A DNA stretch of 64,000 nt, from the NCBI GenBank assembly GCA_030704615.1, contig CM060732.1:34451053-34515052 (forward strand), read 5' to 3'. The notes beneath the pieces were generated by a model. That model had not been told where the DNA came from. It saw nothing but the letters and a program-made list of their open reading frames with translations, and did not search any database. Position numbers and translations under genes: made by a program. Below, piece by piece: positions 43,056 through 54,754 of this stretch (positions are counted from its first letter, which is position 1; the number at the start of each line of letters is the position of its first letter). The stretch comes from Takakia lepidozioides. Taxonomy: Eukaryota; Streptophyta; Takakiopsida; Takakiales; Takakiaceae.

Positions 43056-43299
43056 TGCTCCCCCAAGTAGAGGCAAAGCGAAGAAGCGGGATGTGCTAGA
43101 CCTCACCAGAGAGGTTGGGGAGGGTCATGCTCCCAAGAAAAGTGGCCCCAAGAAAAAGTCCGGTGTATTTATGAACAAGGACTGTAAGCTGGTTTTCGAG
43201 ATGGACAAGGAAGTCATTCTTTGCCGCGAGATCTAGCAGTGAGTAGTATCTGTTGGTCTTTTTTTTTTTTTTTGGTGAAGATACTAAGTCTGCTCAGCC

Positions 43300-43545
43300 T
43301 AGTCTCATGTTATTCTTTGCTTATCTGTCTTCTTATACTTTTCGGTTTGCTCAGTCATGTTAGTCTACTCAGTCCGATCTCCTTTACACAGTCTCTTGTT
43401 AGTGTCGGTCTTGGTGAGTCTTCACATACTCTTGACATAGTCTGGTCAGTCAGTCTGCTCGGTCTTCTTGTTTGGTCAGTCTTCTCGGTTGTCTGACAAG
43501 TGTAGGGGCCTTACCTCAGTCTGCTCTAGTCTGTGCAGATTGACT
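43300..43545. repeat. CAGTCTGCTC-type imperfect repeats
   Basis: Words such as CAGTCTGCTC, CAGTCTTCTCGGT and GTCAGTC recur irregularly between two pieces of the Ulp1-like gene. Similar words lie at 43,950-44,020, and CAGACTG-type words at 44,770-45,055 and 52,110-52,500, flanking the Ty3/gypsy insertion. Confidence 0.6.
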
Positions 43546-44443
43546 TCTTGATTTTGATAAACTACATCGTGATGAAGTGGATGTCGGTGGTTCTATGTTG
43601 CACTTTTATAAGGGGGACCCACGTTTTGAATGTGGAGTTGACCATGGTGACCTGAAGGCAATTAACAAGGTTGAGTCCGAGTGCACGGATAGACTGCTGC
43701 AACTATGGTGTCGCTTCTATGAAAAGTTGGCTGATTTGAAGGTGGTAGTTCTTCTGCCAACATGGACGTGGGCGGTGATGAAGATCCATTGGGAGGGGCC
43801 ACGCGAAAGACTAGTGGATGACCTTCATGCTGCCTTCAACAGCGAGCGGCATGGCAAGGACCTAGAAGACTGCGAGTTTATTTGGCTCCGATTGGTGAAG
43901 AGTAAGGACTCCCCTGTGCCATCTCTTCTATCTGCTCAATTGGCTCATGAATATGCTCAGTCCGCTCTGTTTGCTCTGTCTACTCTGTCCGCTCAGTCTC
44001 GTCAGTCCCCTCAGTGGACTGTGTAGAAGACCCAGTGTGTTGGGCGTGAGTGGACTGGACAGAAGACTGATGAGGGTGTCTGCTGAGTATGATGTGTATG
44101 TTGAGTCTATTGGCACTGCTTGGTCTGGTCAGTATTTCCCTTTTGTGACGTAATGCTGCGTGATACCCATAGCAAGGGGCACTGGAGTCTTATATGCATC
44201 GACCTTCGGAAAATGTCCTACACTCACCTGAACTCTATCAAGAGACTGCATCGTGCTCCATTCATTATGCCATGGATTCGGAGGCTGCATGCCGAGTGCT
44301 TCGGCTACTCGCAGGAGGCTCTAGAGTGGCAAGAGGTTGTTTGTGCACTTCAATTGCACCAACACGAAGTGCCAGAACAACCGTTCTGTGGCTTTTACGT
44401 CATGTCATTCATTCAATTTTTTTATGAATGGGTGAAATCGTGA

Positions 44444-45064
44444 GGAAAGGTTGACAAGAGTAAAAAAGCAGAGAGAGGAGTGCCTTTCACTGCGACCTAA
44501 ATTTACTTATAAGTTTGCACTTGGCCAGCGACTACAATGTGCAAAATATATCGTGCATGGTTTGGCATGTTAAGAGAAAGCTGGTAGATAGTTGTGAGGC
44601 TTGGATGTAGTGTTTGTACGTGTCATGTGAAGTTTTTGTACCGAAATAAAAAGTGCTTATACCTCATCCATTGGTGAATGATGAATATTGTTGATGTCTC
44701 TGGGCACTGTATTGTTTTGGTGAATGATGAATATTGTTGATGCCTTTGGGCACTGCATTGTTACTGCACTGTCAGTCTGCTATTTCGAAGACTAAAGAAT
44801 ATATGAAGAGTACATGTGAATGTATCCACCTGCAAAGTCAGTCTGCTAATGGACACTCTAGTTTGAGCCGACATGTTACAAAACCATCAACAGACGGCTA
44901 AGAAGACTGACAGCAGGCTGCTGGGAAGACTCATTGGAAGCGGAGAGTCCTCCAGCCTGGCAGAGTCCGGCAGACTGGCAGATGGGATTGGGAACCATGA
45001 ATCCTAGTGTGAACAGCATGTGTGGTGAGAGTCCACTACTCAGCAGACTGTCGAGAGTCACCAG
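44444..45064. other. Spacer with CAGACTG words, left host DNA of the Ty3/gypsy element
   Basis: Non-coding DNA with a near-duplicate GGTGAATGATGAATATTGTT at about 44,673 and 44,719, then CAGACTG-rich DNA up to the insertion. The last five bases, ACCAG (45,060-45,064), are the left target duplication. Confidence 0.6.
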
Positions 45065-45812
45065 TGTCGCGGCCCTTTGCCTTGAGGGCAGGGGGTCGGG
45101 ACACATCAGGGGCTGCCCCTGTGGTGGGGGCAGCGGCAGCGATAGGTATGGGGGGGCTGAGGCACCCTTGAGTGCCCAAGGCACTCAGGGAAGCGGAGGC
45201 GCTCACTAGGTGGAGCCCCGCACACCGGGTTGCGGTGGGGGTGGCTCCACAAGCGGTGGGGTTGGCTCCACAAGGGGTGGTGGTAGCTTAGTGGGACTTA
45301 GTGGGGGTGGCATAGGACTCACCATGGGGGCGGAGACCTCGTGGTGGGAGTCGTGGGGAGTCTTGGGACTCATCACGGTCCATAGGGGCCGTGGTGAGCG
45401 GGCCAAGACTCACCGCGACTCACCACCGGGAGTCGAGGGTTTTCGTGGTGGTTCGCCATAAAATGGCATGGCTGGTTGTGGAACCCCCGCGGACAGCTAC
45501 AGAAGTATATATAGGGAGTAGTAACCCGAGAACGGTGCAAGCCCGTTGGTGACCAAAAACTAGTGAGTAAGCGAGCGAGCCGGAAAGCGACCAAAGAGTG
45601 GGGAGCTGTTCCGGACTGCCATCTACCAAAGGGAATTCTCCTAGTCCCAAAGAGGTGGAGGGTTTAGAAGGAAGCGAAGGGGGGACCGTTATGTCCCGGT
45701 GAGCAGCCGAAGCTCCAAGTTGGCCCGGGCGGCCAGGTTGGGAGTCAGGCGCGCGCATCAAAGCGAGTAACTATGACTTGAAGGGGAGCTTACCGGAGTG
45801 AGGTGCGCGACA
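45065..45812 (+). repeat. 5' LTR of the Ty3/gypsy element, 748 bp
   Basis: Starts TGTCGCGG and ends GCGCGACA (inverted ends TGTCGC/GCGACA). It matches the 3' LTR with one visible substitution (near 45,134) and one single-base indel in a C run (near 45,525). A TATA box TATATATA lies at 45,506-45,513, followed by the probable transcription start. The target duplication ACCAG precedes it. Confidence 0.97.
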
Positions 45813-45814
45813 TT

Positions 45815-45828
45815 TGGTATCAGAGCTT
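45815..45828 (+). other. Primer-binding site (initiator tRNA-Met type)
   Basis: TGGTATCAGAGCTT begins two bases after the 5' LTR. TGGTATCAGAGC is the usual complement of the 3' end of plant initiator methionine tRNA, used to prime minus-strand synthesis. Confidence 0.92.
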
Positions 45829-45867
45829 AGAGTTCAGTACGCGATCGTCCTTGGGATTGGCCTCATC

Positions 45868-48800
45868 ATGGGGTCGGGCAAGCCGAAGCGAAAGCGGAAC
45901 GGCCCAAAAGATGATGATCCCGGTGAGCCCGATGGGGGCGACGTGTCACCGAGGCGGCCGTTTGAGGAAGCGATGAATGTTTCCGAAAACGAGGCCGCTC
46001 AGGAGCGGGAGGAATCCGAGGAGTCGGAGCCCGAGGAATCCTTGAGAGCTCCGACAAACCAAGAGATGCCTCCCATGCCGGCAGCCTTTTGGGAAGGGTT
46101 GTTGGCGCAGTTTGGCGGGACGTTGAAAGACGTGTTGAAGGCGGCTAATGCCACTTCCACTAAGGCAAAGTTTAAGGTGAAGCCTAAGGAACCCGGCACC
46201 TTCGAGGGCGTTCGAAACCGGAAGGCACTCAACACCTGGCTCCTGGAGCTAGAGCAGTACTTCCGGGCGGCCAAGTTGAGTGACGAGGATCGGGTGGAAG
46301 TGGCTCCCACCTATTTGAGGGGCTATGCTCAACAATGGTGGCAGAAACGCCTTCACGACCGAGGCCCAAGCCCGGAAACCTTGAACTGGAGTGGGTTCAA
46401 GGAATTGATGAAGAGACAGTTTGTGCCCCTCAACGCGTCCTGGCTTGCCCGGGACAAGATGAGGAATTTGAAGCAAACAGATGACATTCGGGGGTACGTC
46501 CAGGCTTTCAATGTGCTGTTGCTCGAAGTCGCGGACATGGCAGAACCAGAAATGGTCTTCAACTTTGTGGCGGGACTGGCCCCATGGGCCAGGCGGAAGT
46601 TGGAGGAGAAGCCACCCAAGACTTTGAACGAGGCAATTGAGAGGGCTGAATGTTTCTCGGATGTCCCTAGGGGTGAAAGACAAGGCCGTACGGAGCTGAA
46701 CCACAAGAAGACCCGGCGGGAAGGTGACTCCTTCCGACCGGAAAAGAAGTGGGATAGGCCACGCGGCGATAATGGCATGTGGAAATCGAAGGGAGGGCCT
46801 TCGTACGTCAAGGCGGCACCCGGTGCTCCGAAAGGAAAAGCGGGTGGAGCGGCTTATGGCGGACAGAAGGCGACCTTTGATGGAGTGTGTTTCAATTGCG
46901 GGGAGCCCGGGCACATGGCCAAGAAGTGCACGAAGCCCCGGCAATTGAACATGACTCGGGCGACCACGGAGCTGTCAGAAGATACCATCAGTCGCTTGGT
47001 GGAAGCGGTAGTCGCCAGGACTTGCAAGGTAGGCAACTATTCTTGTGAGTTGTATCAGGAAACTGGCGCCCTGCGAAAAGGGAGTCAATTATTGTTCGTG
47101 GATGGGATAATATCCGGAACTAACGTGTCGTTGTTGGTGGACACAGGAGCGTCGCACTCCTTCATGACGCCGGTGGCGGCGCGAAAGTTGGGACTCCCGA
47201 CAAGTGACGTGGGGGCCTCTATTGAGGTGCGCTCTGCCAAAGGAGAACCTCAGTTGGCGACAAGGTTGGCGTTTGATGTTCCTCTTCAACTGGGGAGTTG
47301 GGAGGGACGTGAGAACTTCACTATCTGCGAGATCGATGGAGTGGATCTCATTTTAGGGATGACCTTTTTGAGCAAATCCGGAGCGGTCATAGATGGCCGC
47401 AAGAGAGTAGTCACGCTGCCATGTGGGAATGGTGGCGAGGTTTTACGAGTGTCGGAAACGCCCAAATCCGTGGGAGGGCGAATAAACCTTCTATCAGCAA
47501 AGGAGTGGGCCGTGGAGGAGGCACACGAGTCCCAGTTTTTGCTTTACATTAGAGAAGTGAAAGGAGAAGGCGATGGGGAGCCGAGCCCAGATTGGATCAA
47601 GGGGATTTTGGAGAAATACCAGGATGTGATGCCGGAGGATTTACCAAGCGGCTTGCCACCGCGAAGAGGAGTTGACCACAAGATTGAGGTGATACCGGGA
47701 TCGGGACCGCCTGCCAAGGCGCCCTACCGGTTGAGCCACAGAGAGTTGGTCGAGCTGAAGACTCAGCTCAAGGATCTAATGTCAAAGGGGTACATCCGGC
47801 CGAGTAAGTCACCTTACGGAGCCCCGGTGCTATTTGCAGACAAGAAGGATGGGACGCTGCGGATGTGTGTCGATTACAGGGCTCTGAATAAGGTGACTAT
47901 CAAAAACCGGTACCCTTTGCCAAGGATCGACGACCTCTTCGATCGGTTGGCAGGAGCAAAGTATTTCAGCCGGATCGACTTGCGCTCCGGCTATCACCAA
48001 ATTCGGGTGGCAGAAGGAGATGAGGAGAAGACCGCGTGCAGGACAAGGTATGGTTCATATGAGTTCTTGGTGATGCCTTTTGGGCTCACCAATGCACCAG
48101 CGACATTTAGCACGCTGATGAACAGCCTTTTCCAGGAGTGGTTGGATGACTTTGTGATCGTGTACATCGACGACATCTTGGTGTACTCAAAAACAAAGGA
48201 GGAGCACCTGGAGCACCTCAAAAGGGTGTTCCAAAAATTGCGAGAAGGGAAGCTGTATGCCAAAGCTTCAAAGTGCGAATTCGGGGTCACAAAAGTGGAG
48301 TTCTTGGGGCATGTGATTACACAGGATGGGATCAAAATGGATGACAGAAAGGTGAGGGCGATCTTGGACTGGGAGCCTCCGACTTCGGTCCCGGGAGTGC
48401 GATCCTTCCTAGGACTCGCCTCCTATTACCGGAAGTATGTGAGAAATTTCGCCAAGATCGCGGGGCCGCTGTCGGACCTTCTGTGTAAATCCAAAGTCTG
48501 GGTATGGAACACATTTTGTGGCCAAGCTTTTGCTGAATTGAAGCAGCGGATGACGGAAGCTCCAGTCTTGAAAATCCCGGAGTTCGATCGTCCGTTTGAG
48601 ATTCATACAGATGCATCGGACTTCGCAATTGGGGGTGTACTTATGCAAGATGGACGTCCAGTGGCTTACGAAAGTAAGAAACTGAATGAAGTGGAGCGAT
48701 GGTGGCCGACGCACGAAAAAGAGATGAAGGCGGTGGTGCATTGCCTTGAACTCTGGCGCCACTATGTTGGTTCCAACCCAGTGAAGGTGTTCACGGACAA

Positions 48801-50430
48801 TGTCACGGTGAAGTATTTTGCCACGCAGCCCAAGTTGTCCCCAAAACAACTTAGGTGGCAAGATACTTTGGCAGTGTTCGACGTGGATATCCAGTACAAA
48901 CCGGGACGGGACAATGTGGTGGCCGATGCTTTAAGTAGAAAGCAGCAGCTCTTGTTGGTGTACAAGGGCGAGACGGCGCTCCAAAGGAAGATCCGGAAGG
49001 CTTGCCGGAAGGATGAGCTGGCAAAGTGCGTGATGCAGGACTTGAGAATGGGGGTTAAATCGCAGTTCCACTTGCAAAACGGACTGCTCCGGTATAAGCA
49101 AAAACGTCTCTATGTGCCAAAGGGAGGGATCAGGGATAGTCTCTTGAGAGAATGCCATGATAGCCCGCTTGCGGGCCACGGTGGAGCCAAGCGCACTGCG
49201 GCACTCTTGAAGAAAGAATATTTCTGGCCCAAACTGAGGGAGGAGGCAGAGGAGTATGTCAAGACATGCACCACATGCCAACAAAACCGGAGCGAGTACA
49301 AAAAGCAAGCGGGGCTGTTACAACCCTTGCCGATTCCAGAGGGGACTTGGGAAAGCGTCTCGATGGATTTCATGACTGCTATGCCGTTGTCAAAAGGATT
49401 CGATGCAATCATGGTGGTGGTAGATAGGTTCAGTAAAATGGCCCATTTCATCCCCACCAAGGAGACGGCAACGGCGCAGGAGACAGGGCGACTTTACTTC
49501 GCCCACGTCTTAAAGCATCATGGAGTCCCGAAGGATATTGTCTCGGACCGCGATCCAAAGTTTACGAGTAAATTCTGGAGAGCACTTTGGAAGAAGATGG
49601 GGACGAGGCTGAAGATGAGCACCGCCTTCCGACCTACGACGGACGGCCAAACGGAAAGAGTGAATTCTGTAGTGAAGCAATTCTTGCGGAATTACGTGTC
49701 GGCAGACCAATCAGACTGGATGGAACACTTAGACGCGGCAGAGTTCTGTTATAATAACACAGAACACTCCGCGACGGGAGTTTCCCCTTTTGTGTTGGTC
49801 TATGGAAAAGCACCTCTGGTGCCGACAAGTTGGGCCGCCCAGGACGTTGAGGAACCGGCAGTAGTGGCGGTACTGGAAGAACGCGAGCGTTTGTTGAAGC
49901 TCGCAAAGTACAACATTGCCAAAGCTAGGAAACGGTATGAAAGGCAGGCGAATCGGAAGCGGAGGGAAGTGAAGTTTGAGGCAGGCACAGAGGTCTGGTT
50001 GAACATCAAGAATTTTCGACTACCTCCGGAAGTGAGTCCGAAGTTCGTACCTCCGTATGCGGGTCCCTTTCGCATTCGGAGGGTTATGAATGAGGATGTG
50101 TATGAATTGGAGCTGCCGGCAAACAGCAAGGTGCACCCAGTATTCCATGTCTCCCTTTTGAAGCCTTACTTCAAAGATGAAGCACGTCCGAATCGGCAGC
50201 AAGTGTTGCGTCCGCCACCTATGCTGTTGGATCATGAAAATGAACCTGAGTACGAGGTGGAGGCAATACTTAAGTCGAGGAGGTTCAAGAACCGAGAAAC
50301 AGAGTATCTCGTCAAATGGAAGGGCTATCATCTTGTGGAGGCATCTTGGGTGCGTGCCTCAGAAATGGGAAACGCATCCGAGGCAGTTGCAGCGTTCGAA
50401 GGGCGACCTCAAAAGCGGAAGAAACGTTGA
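45868..50430 (+). CDS. Gag-pol polyprotein of the chromovirus, 1,520 residues
   Basis: The frame is open from the LTR edge. The first ATG is at 45,868 ([11 protein letters not shown]). Order of domains: gag with [14 protein letters not shown] (residues ~110-260); CCHC zinc knuckle [14 protein letters not shown] (~341-354); aspartic protease [10 protein letters not shown] (~422-431); reverse transcriptase with FGLTNAP (~738) and YIDD (~766-769); RNase H beginning [12 protein letters not shown] (~912); integrase with an H-H-C-C zinc site (~1096-1137) and the D, D, E residues in [16 protein letters not shown] and GQTERVN (~1167, 1227, 1263); C-terminal chromodomain [13 protein letters not shown] through LVKWKGY (~1460-1512), which in chromoviruses guides insertion to marked chromatin. 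Gag and pol share one frame without a frameshift. No stop interrupts it, so the element may be able to move. Confidence 0.97.
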   Translation: MGSGKPKRKRNGPKDDDPGEPDGGDVSPRRPFEEAMNVSENEAAQEREESEESEPEESLRAPTNQEMPPMPAAFWEGLLAQFGGTLKDVLKAANATSTKAKFKVKPKEPGTFEGVRNRKALNTWLLELEQYFRAAKLSDEDRVEVAPTYLRGYAQQWWQKRLHDRGPSPETLNWSGFKELMKRQFVPLNASWLARDKMRNLKQTDDIRGYVQAFNVLLLEVADMAEPEMVFNFVAGLAPWARRKLEEKPPKTLNEAIERAECFSDVPRGERQGRTELNHKKTRREGDSFRPEKKWDRPRGDNGMWKSKGGPSYVKAAPGAPKGKAGGAAYGGQKATFDGVCFNCGEPGHMAKKCTKPRQLNMTRATTELSEDTISRLVEAVVARTCKVGNYSCELYQETGALRKGSQLLFVDGIISGTNVSLLVDTGASHSFMTPVAARKLGLPTSDVGASIEVRSAKGEPQLATRLAFDVPLQLGSWEGRENFTICEIDGVDLILGMTFLSKSGAVIDGRKRVVTLPCGNGGEVLRVSETPKSVGGRINLLSAKEWAVEEAHESQFLLYIREVKGEGDGEPSPDWIKGILEKYQDVMPEDLPSGLPPRRGVDHKIEVIPGSGPPAKAPYRLSHRELVELKTQLKDLMSKGYIRPSKSPYGAPVLFADKKDGTLRMCVDYRALNKVTIKNRYPLPRIDDLFDRLAGAKYFSRIDLRSGYHQIRVAEGDEEKTACRTRYGSYEFLVMPFGLTNAPATFSTLMNSLFQEWLDDFVIVYIDDILVYSKTKEEHLEHLKRVFQKLREGKLYAKASKCEFGVTKVEFLGHVITQDGIKMDDRKVRAILDWEPPTSVPGVRSFLGLASYYRKYVRNFAKIAGPLSDLLCKSKVWVWNTFCGQAFAELKQRMTEAPVLKIPEFDRPFEIHTDASDFAIGGVLMQDGRPVAYESKKLNEVERWWPTHEKEMKAVVHCLELWRHYVGSNPVKVFTDNVTVKYFATQPKLSPKQLRWQDTLAVFDVDIQYKPGRDNVVADALSRKQQLLLVYKGETALQRKIRKACRKDELAKCVMQDLRMGVKSQFHLQNGLLRYKQKRLYVPKGGIRDSLLRECHDSPLAGHGGAKRTAALLKKEYFWPKLREEAEEYVKTCTTCQQNRSEYKKQAGLLQPLPIPEGTWESVSMDFMTAMPLSKGFDAIMVVVDRFSKMAHFIPTKETATAQETGRLYFAHVLKHHGVPKDIVSDRDPKFTSKFWRALWKKMGTRLKMSTAFRPTTDGQTERVNSVVKQFLRNYVSADQSDWMEHLDAAEFCYNNTEHSATGVSPFVLVYGKAPLVPTSWAAQDVEEPAVVAVLEERERLLKLAKYNIAKARKRYERQANRKRREVKFEAGTEVWLNIKNFRLPPEVSPKFVPPYAGPFRIRRVMNEDVYELELPANSKVHPVFHVSLLKPYFKDEARPNRQQVLRPPPMLLDHENEPEYEVEAILKSRRFKNRETEYLVKWKGYHLVEASWVRASEMGNASEAVAAFEGRPQKRKKR

Positions 50431-51335
50431 TGGGGACATCAACCTTGGAGCGTGGGGGAGGAAATGCATGCTTAGCCCGGTTTAGCTAGCTCAGGAATCC
50501 GATTGCAAAAACTTGTATTGTACAAACATTTGTTATAAAGGAAATGGGTTCCAAATATTATGCGTCCTATTGTGTTTGGAATGGTGATGCATGGTGTGTT
50601 TGGCTAGTGTGTAGAATGCATGCTAGCTTACAAAAGTGGGAGAGGTAAATTGGGTAATCGTGTGTTTGCGCAGTGCCGAAATCGGGTGACTCCCATCCCA
50701 GGGGCAAGGAAACTTGCGCCTTCTTTGGGAGTTCACGTGCTAGTGCGCACCTGGCGCGTGCGCGTACTATAACTGCGCTACCGAGGGGGTTGCCTTGTAG
50801 TGCGGGCTAACGCGGAAGCTACGTGCTTCCGTTCACGTACTATAATCGTGTAACCTCGGGACGAAGTCGTAGTGCGGCTTCGACGTGTTCCCGTACCTCA
50901 GGCCAGCATTCCAAGGCGGACCCAATTGTAGTGATTGGGGCGCACGGTTGGTTCAAGGTTATCTTCCTAGTCAAAGAGGGTTCCAGGTGAACCCTTGCTC
51001 AAGGTGATGCCAAAAGCGGCATCATGAGCGATCGCAAGCAATGTTGTTGCAGTAAGGCGATTCGATCCTCGGGGAGGATCGTTCCTTGGCCTTGAAGTAG
51101 GCCAAGAAGAGTGCACTGAGAGGAGCTGGAGAGGCTCCACCCTTGGCCGGGACTTGGAGGAAGTCGGCCGAACTAGCTAGTGGAGAGTAGAGTCAAGTGT
51201 GGGGTTTGGTTCTTTGCCATGGGACGCCATGGTACAGAAACAAACTCCTTGATGTGGGACGCCACAACTTGGATGTTCGTTTCTACAAAATGGACAAGTC
51301 GATGAGGACATCGACTCCATGTTGGTAGGGGTGTG
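50431..51335 (+). other. 3' non-coding region of the Ty3/gypsy element
   Basis: About 900 bp without a long frame. It contains two loosely similar stretches with CGTACTATAA and GTAGTGCGG words (50,764-50,880). The last bases before the 3' LTR (GGTAGGGGTG) serve as a candidate polypurine tract. Confidence 0.7.
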
Positions 51336-52084
51336 TGTCGCGGCCCTTTGCCTTGAGGGCAGGGGGTCGGGACACATCAGGGGCTGCCCCTGTGGTGGGG
51401 GCAGCGGTAGCGATAGGTATGGGGGGGCTGAGGCACCCTTGAGTGCCCAAGGCACTCAGGGAAGCGGAGGCGCTCACTAGGTGGAGCCCCGCACACCGGG
51501 TTGCGGTGGGGGTGGCTCCACAAGCGGTGGGGTTGGCTCCACAAGGGGTGGTGGTAGCTTAGTGGGACTTAGTGGGGGTGGCATAGGACTCACCATGGGG
51601 GCGGAGACCTCGTGGTGGGAGTCGTGGGGAGTCTTGGGACTCATCACGGTCCATAGGGGCCGTGGTGAGCGGGCCAAGACTCACCGCGACTCACCACCGG
51701 GAGTCGAGGGTTTTCGTGGTGGTTCGCCATAAAATGGCATGGCTGGTTGTGGAACCCCCGCGGACAGCTACAGAAGTATATATAGGGAGTAGTAACCCCG
51801 AGAACGGTGCAAGCCCGTTGGTGACCAAAAACTAGTGAGTAAGCGAGCGAGCCGGAAAGCGACCAAAGAGTGGGGAGCTGTTCCGGACTGCCATCTACCA
51901 AAGGGAATTCTCCTAGTCCCAAAGAGGTGGAGGGTTTAGAAGGAAGCGAAGGGGGGACCGTTATGTCCCGGTGAGCAGCCGAAGCTCCAAGTTGGCCCGG
52001 GCGGCCAGGTTGGGAGTCAGGCGCGCGCATCAAAGCGAGTAACTATGACTTGAAGGGGAGCTTACCGGAGTGAGGTGCGCGACA
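51336..52084 (+). repeat. 3' LTR of the Ty3/gypsy element, 749 bp
   Basis: Near-identical partner of the 5' LTR, ending GCGCGACA and followed by the right target duplication ACCAG (52,085-52,089). Its TATA box lies at about 51,778-51,785 and could drive transcription into the flanking DNA. Confidence 0.97.
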
Positions 52085-52109
52085 ACCAGAGTGCTAGAGT
52101 ACAGGCGGA

Positions 52110-52500
52110 TGGCATTGGCCAGTAGTCAGTCAAGTCTGGTCAGCAGAGTAAGTGAGGGTCTAGCATACTCAGAATGGCGAGTTTGATGGGTAGACCGCAT
52201 GAGGGTCACTGGTTAGCCAAGTGTAGGCCAGTTCAGAACCAGGAGGCTAGTCTGCTCAGGAGACATGATACTCTACACCCTGAATACTTTGTTTTCATGC
52301 TAATGGACAAGTCAGATTGTTTACAAGCCTATGAGCATAATGGTTCGAAGAGTGGCAACAGACTGAGCAGAAGCCTGGTTCAGAAGATTGGTTGGAGACT
52401 AGTACAGCAGACTGGTTCAGGCGCCTTCAGATTGGTTCAGATGTCACAAGACTGGTTCAGCAGACTGGTTTAGACTCCACAAGACTGGTTCAGAGACAGG
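52110..52500. repeat. AGACTGGTTCAG-type imperfect repeats
   Basis: AGACTGGTTCAG, CAGACTGGTT and AGATTGGTTCAG recur, most densely at 52,370-52,500. With the left host DNA of the retrotransposon (44,770-45,055) this appears to be one CAGACTG-rich stretch split by the insertion. Confidence 0.65.
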
Positions 52501-52587
52501 TTGAAAGTCTTGTGCACATGCAATCGTACTGCAGAATTTTTATTTCATCGAGAGAATGATTGTGTAGCATTTCCTACATTTTGAACT

Positions 52588-54075
52588 CTACTTTACAACT
52601 GGTATTCGGTCTGCAACCCTCCGGATTGTGGAGTATATATGTGTTGCAAGTGTTGGGGCACCAACCCTCTTCCCTGTTTTGCGCAAGACTTTTGGTCGCG
52701 TTTTCCATGCCTCAATGAAATCCCGTTTTCTTTTCAGCAACATATTGTTGTTGTCATTTACAGGACTAAAGCTCTTTGCTGCCGCAGGGTGCAACATTCC
52801 TGCAACACTCTTGGCGAGAATATCAACAAGCTGCCCCCTACAGATTCGAAGAGAAAACAACACATGTTTCTCTAGGTATTTGTCATTACCAACAATGCGA
52901 AGTATGTCTGCAAATTCTTCGTCCATGGAGGATGGTACGAGGACAGGCTCCACATCATAGGGGAAGTCATCTGTGGAAGGGCCATCTGTTGCATTTGCCA
53001 AACCGTCTTCGTCGCCGCCACTAGCATGAACCCTGAACACATTATGCAATCCTCCATGAATGGTTCCCAGCACTGTGCCACAAGTGCGCACTATGGGTCC
53101 ATCCTGCAAGTGTGGATGAAGCAGCTTCAGGACTCGGACTTGATGCTTGCACAAATTGCCTTCATTGCCCATGGGCAAGTGCAAGAAGCCTATTCAAATC
53201 CGGGGTTGTAAACAATGTAAGTTGTGTTTGGGTGATTGGTGCTTAGAACATAGGCTGGTTGCCCAGGATGGAACGGAAGAATAACATTGCAAGTTGGAAT
53301 GTCGCGTACCGCAAGCACAGAATTGGACATGTACTTCTCATGTTTGTCATTCCTTATGAATCCGTGCGTCTTCAGGTGAATTGCATATCTGTAGTGTGTT
53401 AGCACACGGCCTGTGAGTTCCCATATAAGCCAATCCACTCTACGCCCTGTCATTTTGCCTTTCCCCATCCTCAATCTTGCCTTCAAGTTCCATGGTATGC
53501 CTCAATGTTAGCATTTGTGTCATGACTGGCATGCAGAACGAGCGGCTGTACACCACATTGCATTTTAGGGCGCCATTCCTTATCGATGTAGCCTGCTCCA
53601 ACAAAAAATCGTCTAGTATCCATGCATCCCCCAACCCGGTGTTGTTCATGACGTGCTCTTTATGTTCCATCATGATTTGGGCGACTGACAGGCCTTGGCA
53701 CAGACACTCCATGACCCATGCTTTCAATTCTTCACTAATGTGTAGTGCATAGGCGTGGCGAGTGTTCCTGAACTCAACGGACTTCCCATGACAGGCGTTC
53801 TCTTTCACTTCTGTATGCTCCATGTTGTTGTAGTACGTGAGGACACAAATGTCGGGGGTGAGATAGCATTGCTGGACCTTGAAACAGCATTGGCAACCAC
53901 GCTTGTAAGACTCTCCATATTCCGACTTCTTTCTCCTTGGGCCTTTATGAGGGTGAGATTTTCCAACACCCACAAGAGGTCCTCCACGTTTCAGTTTGGG
54001 ATCCTCCACTATCGCATTGTTGGTACGCTTGTCATCTGGACCGTAGCAGCATTGATACCTGGACATAAAAATCAC
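52588..54075 (-). pseudogene. MULE-like gene with zinc-finger N-terminus and SWIM finger, transposase core deleted
   Basis: Minus strand. The N-terminal part (54,075-about 53,450) has RGCQCCFKVQQCYLTPDICV and a later H...C-H pair resembling the FAR1/WRKY-GCM1 type finger of MULE transposases. It runs directly into RVDWLIWELTGRVLTHYRY and VLAVRDIP, the segment that normally stands just before the SWIM finger. The SWIM finger is split: C-T-C is in one frame just after a TAG stop (about 53,187), and MGNEGNLCKHQVRVL with C-K-H is in another. The C-terminal part goes on to about 52,588. The DDE transposase core expected between these parts (about 200-300 residues) is absent. It is an internally deleted, frame-broken relic. 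Confidence 0.6.
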
Positions 54076-54754
54076 AATCGATATCCATCGACTTTTGGAA
54101 GCATGAAATCACAGTACGTGGGGACGAAAAATGGGGGGGGGGGATGCTAGAGTGTGAGCCTAGCCACATGAGCCCAGGACACGTGGCATGATTTTGAGAA
54201 AGATGCGGCATCTATTTCCGTGGAAGATGATCCATTACCGCATAAACACGTCTTCATCCATATTAACCCTGCAACCCCAAGCAGAAACCCTAACCCTTGT
54301 CAGCCTTAGGGACCCACCTCAACCCCAACAGTGAACCTCGCCTTCCTGCCCCTGTGCATGATACTGCGCACTGACATCATCCATGGGACCATCCATGCAT
54401 GCAACATTCATCCACAATGTACATCCAATCGGGGTTCATCCATCCAAAAACATTCATCCTCCATCCATCCAACCAAATATTGGTGTGATGGCATATGTCG
54501 ACGACTGTCTACTGGACTATGCACATATTCATCTCTGTTGAAAAATTTTTATTGAATGCACACGGTTGAATTGGAGAGCAATGTTTAGAAGGAAAACACT
54601 TTTAAATTCGCAGGACGCGGGGGAGAGAATGTTTCAATTCAAGGATGTGAATTTCATTGTAGTCCGTGCTCATTACAACGGATGGTGGAAAGAGAAATGG
54701 TGGTGCAACTGAAAACGGAGAGTGTGTCCCCTCATGTTCCATAAATGAATGCCC
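54076..54754. other. Spacer with CATCCAT-rich DNA and a G run
   Basis: A run of 10 G is at about 54,133-54,143, and CATCCATCCA words are at 54,380-54,475. No gene is supported. It separates the MULE-like relic from the 3' end of the ParB/methylase-like gene, both on the minus strand. Confidence 0.4.

Larger units (their letters stand above)
41170..44443 (+). pseudogene. Decayed transposon-type gene with an Ulp1-like (C48) cysteine protease domain
   Basis: Open pieces in order: 41,169-41,450 (WKRDTQYGYMGARVNVQKAC, then IPWHRVDDFLLGEESLVDYP); 43,055-43,235 (SRGKAKKRDVLDLTREVGEG, a Lys-rich segment, then FMNKDCKLVFEMDKEVILCR); 43,570-43,915 (YKGDPRFECGVDHGDLKAIN, then LPTWTWAVMKIHWEGPRERL and AAFNSERHGKDLEDCEF); and 44,150-44,443 (GHWSLICIDL, THLNSIKRLHRAPFIMP, VPEQPFCGFYVMSFIQFFYE). 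The last piece has the H, Q and C of Ulp1-like proteases, but the catalytic Asp position reads Asn (HLNS). Ulp1-like domains are often carried by plant MULE/CACTA-type elements. No transposase core or inverted ends are seen. The pieces are divided by a 1.4-kb minisatellite and by CAGTCTG-rich DNA, so this is a relic. Confidence 0.5.
45065..52084 (+). mobile_element. Complete Ty3/gypsy LTR retrotransposon (chromovirus)
   Basis: A 7.0-kb element with near-identical LTRs, a primer-binding site, one long gag-pol frame with chromodomain, a short purine-rich GGTAGGGGTG just before the 3' LTR and a 5-bp ACCAG target duplication (45,060-45,064 and 52,085-52,089). Domain order gag, protease, reverse transcriptase, RNase H, integrase, chromodomain is that of Ty3/gypsy chromoviruses. 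It appears structurally complete and recently inserted. The region 50,431-51,335 between the stop codon and the 3' LTR is non-coding. Confidence 0.97.

Noticed and set aside
45065-52084. Pro- and Gly-rich frames in the LTRs (for example 45,206-45,461 and 51,477-51,732)
   Set aside because: They are by-products of GC-rich LTR sequence, occur identically in both LTRs and lack any domain.
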